Positions 31,269 to 38,764 of a DNA stretch of 64,000 nt are shown here, piece by piece; the stretch's first letter is position 1, and each line of letters opens with the position of its first letter. The stretch lies in the IMG/VR virus record IMGVR_UViG_3300047496_000430, positions 1-64,000 of that record. One strand, given 5' to 3'. The notes beneath the pieces were generated by a model. It was given only the letters and a program-made list of their open reading frames with translations. It had not been told where the DNA came from and made no database searches. This DNA is from a virus. A program made the position numbers and the translations under genes.

Positions 31269-32996
31269 TCAGCTCTTGGTCCGGGCAGTCATTGACGGTA
31301 GCACCGTCTCCACACCGGAACTGGTTTCGCGTGCCGCTACTTCATCCCAGAAAGCGAGCTTGAGGTAGCGCGCAGACAAGGGAGTGAAGACAGTCTCCAC
31401 CGGAGCGGTGGCGAGCTTTCCAAGCTGCTCTGTCGGCACAGACGCCGACAGTAGCAGTTCATGAGCATGAGCCACAAGTTCCATCACCCCTCTTCGATAC
31501 CCGTTGTAGGCAGCTGCCATCTTACGTAGCAGGGGAGAAGAAAGGGAAGAAGCAGAAGACCGCTTCTCTTGTGGCTCCTTCGAGAGAACAGTGACCCTTT
31601 TTTCGATGATGGGTCCGAGTGCGGAGCGCATAGACATCATCGGCGCCAGTGCACGTCCTAGCACCTCAGAGAAGTACTCCGGACCCATGGGCACGTCTTC
31701 GACATCATCAACGCGAGGGAACACCTGACCTCTACGTTCGAGTTCATCCGCACGAGGGCGCATCCCCATTTGAATGAGGATGATTCGCTGGAACTCTCGA
31801 GGACGAAGAACCATACCCATCAGGGTAGGCGTAGACAGCGATTGCTCGAGAGGCGCAGCACCGAGCAAGTCGAGCATGTCCTTCGAGAGGTCCGGCTCGT
31901 TCGCGGTCAGAGCAGGTACTGCTTTCCCGGCGAACTGGCTGGGTACGGTGTCTTTGACGATTTCAGCGTCCTTGTCCTTCGCCTGCTTGCCCAAGAAGGC
32001 GAGCTTCAGCGGGTCCTGGACTGCAGCAACCTTCGCCTCTCCTCCGTACTCGAAGGTAGAAGCGAGCAGCTCGTTACTCTCATCGTAGCCGAGCTTCTCG
32101 GCAAGCTCTGCACCCGGAAGACTCCACAACTGCCCCGAACCCGCAATCTTCATCATCACCTTGGCAGTCTTGTCGGCGCCGATGAAGACGAAGCTGATGT
32201 CGAAGAAGCGCGGATAGTCGTTGTAGACGAACACCTTCCGCCCGTCGGGGAAGATGTGGTTCATCTGCCTGAGCGCGTGGTCGCAATAGTCCTTGCGCGT
32301 GATGGAGACGCCACGGATGCCCTTGCCTGTTCGGCGAATGAGCTCCTTGTGAACCTCGAGCACCGCGTCGCCTGGCGTCTTGTGGATGCCAGGCTTGAAC
32401 GTCGCCTGCGCTTTTCGGTACGCGTCCCAATCCAAACAGATGGAGCACGTATCGTAGGGTACGCGACACCCCATGCTCACGTCGATGTACTGCCCCGCCT
32501 GGAGCTTGTCCCAGACCCCCTCACCGCCGAACTTCTGACACTTGTCCTTGTCGACGCGAGTCACCAACTCAACGCGCCGCATTCGCGGATTCCAAACAGA
32601 GAGCTCGACCTCTCCGAAGGCGCGCGCCGCATCCTTGTTGCGATGGTGGGCGTACGGATGCGCGTAGTAGAACGTCGGGTAGCCGTAGCCCCAGTCCTTC
32701 GACCGGGCCTTGTCGATGAGCGGGTTGCCCGTCCAATCATCTGGCGCGTGAATCAACGACGCTTCAGGGAAAGCATCACCGTTGATGTTCGAAGACCACC
32801 ACTCTGAAGCACCCAGCGCGTTCACCAGAACGTACTGCGACTCTTTGCTGGGGCGCAGCGTCTCGATGTAGCGCACGACGTCGGGCAGCAGCTGCGGAGC
32901 CGCCGTTTTCTCGAACGTCGAAGAGGCAGGACCGAACAGGGGCAGCGCGTGGATGCCCGTCTCGTCCTGACCTCGGAAGAAGGAGACCTTATACAT
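31269..32996 (-). CDS. Putative prohead protease-like virion protein (575 aa)
   Basis: The N-terminal 270 residues hold conserved-looking elements: NINGDAFPEASL (70-81), YAHPYAHHRNKDAARAFGEV (111-130) with His117/118, and YIDVSMGCRVPYDTCSICLD (170-189) with Ser174 and Cys177/184/187. A His followed some 55 residues later by a V-S-M-G segment matches the His/Ser layout of U35-type prohead proteases, and the gene lies upstream of capsid genes. The Cys group may bind zinc. The C-terminal 300 residues are helical and unknown. The protease call is tentative. Confidence 0.55.
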   Translation of the reverse strand: MYKVSFFRGQDETGIHALPLFGPASSTFEKTAAPQLLPDVVRYIETLRPSKESQYVLVNALGASEWWSSNINGDAFPEASLIHAPDDWTGNPLIDKARSKDWGYGYPTFYYAHPYAHHRNKDAARAFGEVELSVWNPRMRRVELVTRVDKDKCQKFGGEGVWDKLQAGQYIDVSMGCRVPYDTCSICLDWDAYRKAQATFKPGIHKTPGDAVLEVHKELIRRTGKGIRGVSITRKDYCDHALRQMNHIFPDGRKVFVYNDYPRFFDISFVFIGADKTAKVMMKIAGSGQLWSLPGAELAEKLGYDESNELLASTFEYGGEAKVAAVQDPLKLAFLGKQAKDKDAEIVKDTVPSQFAGKAVPALTANEPDLSKDMLDLLGAAPLEQSLSTPTLMGMVLRPREFQRIILIQMGMRPRADELERRGQVFPRVDDVEDVPMGPEYFSEVLGRALAPMMSMRSALGPIIEKRVTVLSKEPQEKRSSASSLSSPLLRKMAAAYNGYRRGVMELVAHAHELLLSASVPTEQLGKLATAPVETVFTPLSARYLKLAFWDEVAARETSSGVETVLPSMTARTKS

Positions 32997-32999
32997 ACC

Positions 33000-33524
33000 T
33001 CACCGGTGCTTGCCGGCTCCAAACGCTGCGCCGGTCACACGGTCCTGCAGTGGGTCATGCATGCGGTCGCGGTGCGTAAGAGCCTCCACCGCCATGCTGC
33101 CCGCGTGCATCGGGTCACCCACCATCGAGCGCATGTAGTGCCCAGCGACGATGGGGTCACGCGTGAAGGAGGGGTTGAAAGTACGCAGCGTGGAGAACAT
33201 CTGGTTGAAGAGCTTCGGATTCTCCGCGTGCATCTCACCCAGGTCAGGATTCGCGTCGAGCATCGACTTGAAATCGTGCGACTTGGTCGCGGCGTCGTAC
33301 GCACCTTGAAGGAGCTTCGCACCGCCATACGCGACCGCCGCGCTACCGACTGCGAGCGCAGTGTGCCCTGCGTGTTCACCGAGCATGTGTGCGACCGGAC
33401 TCGCTGAGCCCTGCGCGGCATTGCTCATCAAGGAACCGGCGCCCTGCATGAAGCTACGCGCAGCATCTCCGAAGCCCGCGGTCTTCTTGCTCTCGAGGTA
33501 CGTGCTGACGGGGTCAGTAGCCAT
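33000..33524 (-). CDS. Hypothetical virion protein (174 aa)
   Basis: N-terminus has the ESKKTAGFGDAARSF motif, followed by Ala/Gly-rich hydrophobic segments (GHTALAVGSAAVAYGGAKLL) and a helical C-terminal half. It overlaps the end of gene 33514-34584 by 11 bases. The short K-T-A start plus Gly/Ala membrane-like segment is a recurring design here. Confidence 0.65.
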   Translation of the reverse strand: MATDPVSTYLESKKTAGFGDAARSFMQGAGSLMSNAAQGSASPVAHMLGEHAGHTALAVGSAAVAYGGAKLLQGAYDAATKSHDFKSMLDANPDLGEMHAENPKLFNQMFSTLRTFNPSFTRDPIVAGHYMRSMVGDPMHAGSMAVEALTHRDRMHDPLQDRVTGAAFGAGKHR

Positions 33525-34584
33525 TGGTCACCTGCCCTTGCTGCGGCGAGAGACGTTCGCCGAGATACCGAGCCACTGTTGCGAGAGTACTCGGACTCTC
33601 GTTGTAGTGCTTGTTTGCGTAGTGCAGCGCGGCGAGTGTGCCCGCCCCGCCGACCATGGCCTTGGTGCCGAGCGAAACGTCTGAGGCCTGCTTGATGAAG
33701 GTCGACAGGTCACTCGCCGCCTTCGCGAGTTCATCACGCGCGAGGCGTGTCTCAGCGAGCTTGTTGAGCGCCTGGCAGAACTCTACGAACTCTCCTACGA
33801 GGGGGTGCGCGGGATTCACCATGCGTGCACCACCCATCTTGTCGATGGAAGCGTGCAGCTCGCCGATGTTCCGGAACACCTCGTCCTTCAAGAGACGCGG
33901 CGCCACGAGCGAGCTGGCAACCTTGATGTGGTCGGCACTCGGCGCCACCGAGTCCCAGGCCTGGACGATGTCACCAAGAGACATGCCACGCAGCGCGGCC
34001 TGCTTCACCTGGAAGTAGAGACGGTCGCCGAGGTCGGAGTAGACGACCTCAAGCCCGCTGAGCTGAGAGAGGAGGTGCTCGCGCGCGGAAGCGACCTTGG
34101 TTTGGAGGTCCAGGGCAGGACCGAGAGGGTTCTCTTGCGGAAGGTCCGGCGCCGGCGAACCGAAGAGCGCGGTGAGCTCCGCCTCTGCGCGCGCGGCGGC
34201 GACCTTGGCGTTCGACGGAGGTGTCTGGTAGTCGAGCGTGCCCCGGTCAAAGACCGAACCCCCGCCTCCATCGTTGAGGTCACGAAGGACATCGGCGACA
34301 GAGGCAGGACCTCCCTCGAACTCGATGACCCTGTGCGCGCTGCCCTCTTTGCGGAACTCGTTCAAGTACGCGCTCGTGTTCGCAAACTCGACGACGCGCT
34401 TCACCTGTTCCGGCGACAGACCCGCGGTCTTGACGACGTTGGTGACGGCCGCAGTCAGAGAAGAGTACGTTCCGGCACTCCAATCCGCAGAGGCCTTCTT
34501 GCCGAGCACCTCGAGGTGTTCACCTGAGATGGGTCGCGCGTTCCGCTGTTGAAACAGTCCCTGCTCGGGAAGGTCAGACGACAT
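33514..34584 (-). CDS. Helical virion protein (356 aa)
   Basis: Mostly helix, including VVKTAGLSPEQVKRVVEFAN near residue 50 and several Ala/Leu-rich helices; a Pro/Asp/Gly linker around residue 105-140, and a hydrophobic C-terminal segment (GTKAMVGGAGTLAALHYANK). It is the first gene of the head unit after the plus-strand regulator; 32 bases separate the two divergent starts. No family recognised. Confidence 0.7.
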   Translation of the reverse strand: MSSDLPEQGLFQQRNARPISGEHLEVLGKKASADWSAGTYSSLTAAVTNVVKTAGLSPEQVKRVVEFANTSAYLNEFRKEGSAHRVIEFEGGPASVADVLRDLNDGGGGSVFDRGTLDYQTPPSNAKVAAARAEAELTALFGSPAPDLPQENPLGPALDLQTKVASAREHLLSQLSGLEVVYSDLGDRLYFQVKQAALRGMSLGDIVQAWDSVAPSADHIKVASSLVAPRLLKDEVFRNIGELHASIDKMGGARMVNPAHPLVGEFVEFCQALNKLAETRLARDELAKAASDLSTFIKQASDVSLGTKAMVGGAGTLAALHYANKHYNESPSTLATVARYLGERLSPQQGQVTNGY

Positions 34585-34616
34585 CGAGCACGCCTCCTAG
34601 TTCAGAAAGAAGTAGC

Positions 34617-35333
34617 ATGGAGCGAAAGAGCATGGGAAGTCGAGAAGCGCCTGAATTCGTGGGTGTACTTGAAGCAGCACGCCTGCTGAAGTGCACAAAG
34701 CGCGCGATTCACGTCTATGTTCGCAACGGCACACTACGCCCTCTTCGGGTCGAAGGCGGCATCCGTTTTCGCGCCACAGACCTGCTTGGACTCCAAGAGG
34801 CGCGGTCACGCACAGACCTCACGCTATTGGAGGTGGCATCCATCGCCCTCCAAGCCAGGGCTATTGCGCGTTTCAACGAACAGCGTCTCGAGGAACTACA
34901 CCTAGCGCTGGGCATCCCCTCCACAACCCTGGACCGCACGCCAGCAGGAGTGGTTGGGCTCCACGCCGAGGCAGTGCGTCCACTTCTGGCAGAAGACCTG
35001 CGACGGCACGACTTCATCTACTTCTGGGCCTCCTCTTTTGTCGCAATGGATGAAGACTACCTTGCGCTGGTGGCTCGGCACGTTGGGAGTCGTGAACCCT
35101 GGCGCATCTTCCTAGACCTTGCCTCTCAGCTACTGGCGCAGAGCCCCGACATGGCAACGACGGCCATCGAGCTGCGGCAGGCTTTCGCGGCGCTCGAGGC
35201 CGCACGCCGCAGTCTCCGACACGTGGCCTACTTCTACTGCACGCGTGCCGAATCACAGGAGACGGCCAACCAGTTGTTTCCAGAGAAGCCCTCTCCGGTG
35301 GACACCCTGCTGGCCATCCTCTCCTCGCGCTAA
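34617..35333 (+). CDS. MerR/excisionase-like DNA-binding protein (238 aa)
   Basis: Residues 12-60 (EFVGVLEAARLLKCTKRAIH, VYVRNGTLRPLRVEGGIRFR) have the layout of a winged helix-turn-helix of the MerR/HTH-17 kind: helix, turn, DNA-facing helix, then a wing and an FRATDLL segment. The rest is a helical domain of 170 residues without recognised ligand motifs. It is a lone plus-strand gene between terminase and head genes, with its stop sharing CTAA with terL. Likely a regulator of late genes; the target is unknown. Confidence 0.7.
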   Translation: MERKSMGSREAPEFVGVLEAARLLKCTKRAIHVYVRNGTLRPLRVEGGIRFRATDLLGLQEARSRTDLTLLEVASIALQARAIARFNEQRLEELHLALGIPSTTLDRTPAGVVGLHAEAVRPLLAEDLRRHDFIYFWASSFVAMDEDYLALVARHVGSREPWRIFLDLASQLLAQSPDMATTAIELRQAFAALEAARRSLRHVAYFYCTRAESQETANQLFPEKPSPVDTLLAILSSR

Positions 35334-37141
35334 CCCTGGTCCGTGGGGCCGTTGTAGCCGGAACGAATCGGACCGCGTGCCGGGTCTTCTTTCATCGGCG
35401 CGATGATGTCAGGGCGCGGCGTAATCAGCATAGATGCGAGGAAGCAGTACAAGATGGAGTGGAGCGAGTCGTCCGGGCGGTCGGGGCGGTGCGTGTACTG
35501 AATCGCGCGTGTCGTCTTGTTGTATTCGCTGTAGATGTTGAGACAGTCATTGGCAAAAGGGTCTTCGAACTCCTCCCAGCACGGCAGCTCAATCTGCTTG
35601 CGCTTGATAGCGTTGAAGATGTCACTCATCACTTCTGTACGCATCACCTGCCAGCGGCGCAGGGGGCCGTTCAGCAACAGCTTCTTCTTGAGCTTCGTCA
35701 CGTACTGGTAACGCTGCACGCGACGAGGACCGAACGTTCGAATCAGGCGGTCGTTGGGGTAGTGACCACCGCCGTAGTCTGCGCCAATGACCCGCACGCT
35801 GAAGTACTTCAACATCTCTGCGATGCGGGCGAGCTGTACCTCTGGGTCGACCTCTTCCCCTGTGAAACGGTGAATGTAGAAGATGCGAAACTTCGATTGC
35901 ACGTAGGTGCCAAGAGACAGCACCGTGTAGCTGTTCTCGCCAGTGCCCCAATCGAGTCCCGCGAACACTGGCGTCCCATGCGCGCGGTTCTTGTACTTCT
36001 CGAGCTCCGCTGTGCGCATCGTCACGGCGGGATTGCAGCACTCACGCACCTGCGCCCGCGTCAGCGGACGAAGACCCGAGTCGTAGGAGATGCCAAGCAC
36101 CTCGTTGTAGAACTTCTCTCGTGGGTAGCGCCCGTAGTCGAGGTAAATTTCCTCCCACTTCCTCCACGGCACCATCAACTGTGGGATGCGGTACGCCTCG
36201 AAGATGCCGTCCTTCTGCATGTGCGCCCACTGGGCGTCTGCGTGCATGGGGTTCATAATTTTGCCACAGCGCTCGCAAGATAGGCCACGGCGCTGGATGT
36301 TCTTCTCCCCCAGGACGTTCCAGTAGCGCCCGCCCTCGCCGCTCTTGCAGTCGCAGGGCACGACCCACTCGCCCATCGTCGACATCGGGCGGCCCTTAGA
36401 AGTGCCGCTCCTGTAGTACTCGATGACGTTGTCGAGGCTCTTAGGCGTGCCTGCGTAGATGAAGCGCTGCCAGGCTTCAGGAGCGTGGCTGGTCGCCTGC
36501 TCTATGACGGGGATGTTGTCGCCGAGGATGTCCTGGAGCTCGTCGATAAAAAGGCCCCACGCTGGGATGCCACGACAGCGGTCAGCGTTGAGAAAGGCGT
36601 AGCGCAGTGTGATTTTCGAGCGGTTGACGAACTGCTTCTCGAAGACGTTCTGCTGTAGCGCCGACGCTGTGAACGCGCGCAGCACCTCACTGGTCTCGAG
36701 CGGCTCCTTGATGCGGTCCGTGCTGAAGGTCTTGGTCTGCGTCGCAGAGGGAGACACGTACAGCGTGCGGTATCCCGTCACCAAGCACGCGTAGCCGATG
36801 GCGCGGTTGCCCAGGAGCGTCGACTTCTCAACCTGACGGCCGCAGAAAAGCAACACGCGCTTGGCTGGCGTGTCGTAGATGCGGCGCATGTGGCGACGCG
36901 CCCCAAAGGAGAAGCTCTCGTAGCCGAGACCGTCTGCGCCCGGCATCCGAAACGCGAACTCGGTGAATTGCGAAGGGAGAACGGTCGAGAGTCCGGCAAC
37001 CTGCCGACTCGCCTCTTCGAGGTCAGCCCAGTCGACGAAGGGCTCCGGTTCGGGGCACCAAATTTCTCCGTCGGCGAGCTCAGGCTCATCCTCCTCCGTG
37101 TTGTCGAAACTCAACGCGTGTCCGTGCGCATCAACCAACAT
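35330..37141 (-). CDS. terL: Terminase large subunit (603 aa)
   Basis: ATPase part: a Walker A variant G-R-Q-V-E-K-S-T at residues 101-108 (Glu in place of the usual Gly before Lys) and Walker B LFIDE at about 197-201. Then a Cys group (VPCDCKSG...LSCERCGK) likely binding zinc, and the RNase H-like nuclease with GLDWG, GADYGGG and DDSLHS as its acidic residues. It powers DNA packaging and cuts the concatemer at the portal. The start is ATG 37141 (TTG 37144 just before is the alternative). It ends in a double stop with the plus-strand regulator. Confidence 0.92.
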   Translation of the reverse strand: MLVDAHGHALSFDNTEEDEPELADGEIWCPEPEPFVDWADLEEASRQVAGLSTVLPSQFTEFAFRMPGADGLGYESFSFGARRHMRRIYDTPAKRVLLFCGRQVEKSTLLGNRAIGYACLVTGYRTLYVSPSATQTKTFSTDRIKEPLETSEVLRAFTASALQQNVFEKQFVNRSKITLRYAFLNADRCRGIPAWGLFIDELQDILGDNIPVIEQATSHAPEAWQRFIYAGTPKSLDNVIEYYRSGTSKGRPMSTMGEWVVPCDCKSGEGGRYWNVLGEKNIQRRGLSCERCGKIMNPMHADAQWAHMQKDGIFEAYRIPQLMVPWRKWEEIYLDYGRYPREKFYNEVLGISYDSGLRPLTRAQVRECCNPAVTMRTAELEKYKNRAHGTPVFAGLDWGTGENSYTVLSLGTYVQSKFRIFYIHRFTGEEVDPEVQLARIAEMLKYFSVRVIGADYGGGHYPNDRLIRTFGPRRVQRYQYVTKLKKKLLLNGPLRRWQVMRTEVMSDIFNAIKRKQIELPCWEEFEDPFANDCLNIYSEYNKTTRAIQYTHRPDRPDDSLHSILYCFLASMLITPRPDIIAPMKEDPARGPIRSGYNGPTDQG

Positions 37142-37194
37142 CAAGGGAGTCTCTTCTGCTTGCGGCTCGACGGCAAGTACAACAATATGGCGGA

Positions 37195-37497
37195 GTGTTC
37201 CCTCCGAAACGCGCTGAAGACCCCAACGAGTGGCTGAGCCACATGTGCTTGAGCGTGCAACGTGCGGGAGCGATGTTCACGGGATTTGCACACGTAGAAC
37301 AACGCGAGGACCACTACGAGTGCACCGTGCAGTTGGTGCACCCGTTGGCCCCGAACGTGAAGAAGGCCCTCGAAACATACACGCGCCAGTACGCCCGCGC
37401 GGCCGGGTGGCCCTTGCGCGGCGTGCGCGTGCTCCGTCACGCCGTGGTCTTCAAGACTTCCTCGAGCTCGGTGTCGAGAAGCTCGAAGAAGCGGTAG
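37195..37497 (+). CDS. Possible small plus-strand gene (100 aa, GTG start)
   Basis: The frame reads like protein (HMCLSVQRAGAMFTGFAHVE; ECTVQLVHPLAPNVKKALET; YTRQYARAAGWPLRGVRVLR), better than the opposite-strand frame here, which is Arg/His-rich noise. GTG 37195 has a weak GGCGGA before it; ATG 37243 is another start. The last 20 residues overlap the convergent gene 37437-37853. If it is not real, 37142-37436 holds nothing I can see. Confidence 0.45.
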   Translation: MFPPKRAEDPNEWLSHMCLSVQRAGAMFTGFAHVEQREDHYECTVQLVHPLAPNVKKALETYTRQYARAAGWPLRGVRVLRHAVVFKTSSSSVSRSSKKR

Positions 37498-37853
37498 CTG
37501 AACTTGTGCGGGTCGAGCACGAGGCCAAAACCCTCCGCACGCATCCACCAGCTCTTCACCTCTTCCGTGTAGGCCGCCTTCAGGCGCGGGTATGTCGCGT
37601 TGAAGTATCGCTCCGCCACGCGCGAGAGCGCATTCGGAAATAGCTCTTCCCAGTAGCGTGCCCGCGTCGACATCTCGGGCGTCAAGAAGAAGTGGTAGAC
37701 GATGGCGCCATCGACCATCGCGAACTCCGCCTTGAAGGTAGTGTGCGTGTCATCAACAATGAAGCGAACGGGCTGAAGATTGAAGTCAGTCTTCTGCTCG
37801 GCGGTTACCCGCATGTCCACTGCCGACGGGCTCAAGAACGCTGTCTCCGTCAT
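37437..37853 (-). CDS. Hypothetical protein (138 aa)
   Basis: Start at ATG 37853 (MTETAFLSPSAVDMRVTAEQ). Beta-like first half (VRFIVDDTHTTFKAEFAMVD) and an aromatic, helical second half (RYWEELFPNALSRVAERYFN; SYRFFELLDTELEEVL). It overlaps the end of the upstream gene by 68 bases. No family recognised; it lies just before terL in transcription order on this strand. Confidence 0.65.
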   Translation of the reverse strand: MTETAFLSPSAVDMRVTAEQKTDFNLQPVRFIVDDTHTTFKAEFAMVDGAIVYHFFLTPEMSTRARYWEELFPNALSRVAERYFNATYPRLKAAYTEEVKSWWMRAEGFGLVLDPHKFSYRFFELLDTELEEVLKTTA

Positions 37854-38763
37854 GGGTTGGGTCTCTCTGGGGCAAGACGTCGACCGTGTGGTGACCACCG
37901 GAGAGCTCGTGAATGCTCTTGATGGGAGTCGCGTCGGTTCGCAGCGCGATGGTCTGGAGCTCCTTCTGGAGATGCTCCGTTGGCTTCACGACCATCTCTA
38001 TCATCTCGGTGCAGGCACGAGCACCGTTGACGTAGTTCACGAACTTCTCGTTATCGCCCGGCCCGTCCATCTTGACCGCCGTGTTGGCGTTGAGGATGGC
38101 CATGTCGCGTGTCTCTTCCAGCAGACGCGTGAGCTCGAGCTTGTTGGGGGAGTGCCCCATCTTGATTTGGGCAGCAAGCGCCGACAAAGCTGAGTGTGGC
38201 AGCTCTGCGGCAATACGACGAGGGTCTTTGTAGTAAGTAGACTTCAACAGCGAGGCCGTGCCGTCGAATTCCTTACGCTCTGCCGCCCACTTCACGCGCA
38301 TCTGAAGAAGCAGGCGCAGTTGCGTTGAGTCGAGCAGGCTCATGTTCCAGAAGTAGTACGCATACTTCTCGATGACGCCGACCGTGCAGGACATGTGTCC
38401 GGCACGTGTCACGTACGCCGCGATGGCGGCGTGAGGCGCGTAAGTGATGAGCATCGTGTCGACGAACTCGCGCGCGCGCGGAAGCTCGAGGAGCTCGCGC
38501 GCTCCCTCCATCTCTGGCGTCGAACTGAACCAGCTGTTGAGCCCTTCGTGCAGGAGGAAGAAGCGCGAGGCCGAGTGGTTTCTGTCGAATGGATAGAACT
38601 GCGCCGGCGGCTTGAGCTTCGCCTTCAGCCCCTGCACGTAGGCATCGCTGATGTAGTCGAGCCCCAACTCGAAGCACTCCTCCTTGAGCTGCTCGAGCGT
38701 CGGGGACTCTGGGTGAACGAGCCGCGCCCGGAGCGCGTTCTCTGCCGGACTGCGCAGGCGCAT
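37786..38763 (-). CDS. Hypothetical protein upstream of terminase (325 aa)
   Basis: An all-helical protein with many aromatic residues (HSASRFFLLHEGLNSWFSST; CTVGVIEKYAYYFWNMSLLD) and a polar C-terminal tail. Position two genes ahead of terL, and helical make-up, would permit a role linked to packaging, for example a small-terminase-like function, but no helix-turn-helix or other motif supports that. Function unknown. Confidence 0.7.
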   Translation of the reverse strand: MRLRSPAENALRARLVHPESPTLEQLKEECFELGLDYISDAYVQGLKAKLKPPAQFYPFDRNHSASRFFLLHEGLNSWFSSTPEMEGARELLELPRAREFVDTMLITYAPHAAIAAYVTRAGHMSCTVGVIEKYAYYFWNMSLLDSTQLRLLLQMRVKWAAERKEFDGTASLLKSTYYKDPRRIAAELPHSALSALAAQIKMGHSPNKLELTRLLEETRDMAILNANTAVKMDGPGDNEKFVNYVNGARACTEMIEMVVKPTEHLQKELQTIALRTDATPIKSIHELSGGHHTVDVLPQRDPTHDGDSVLEPVGSGHAGNRRAED

Positions 38764-38764
38764 G

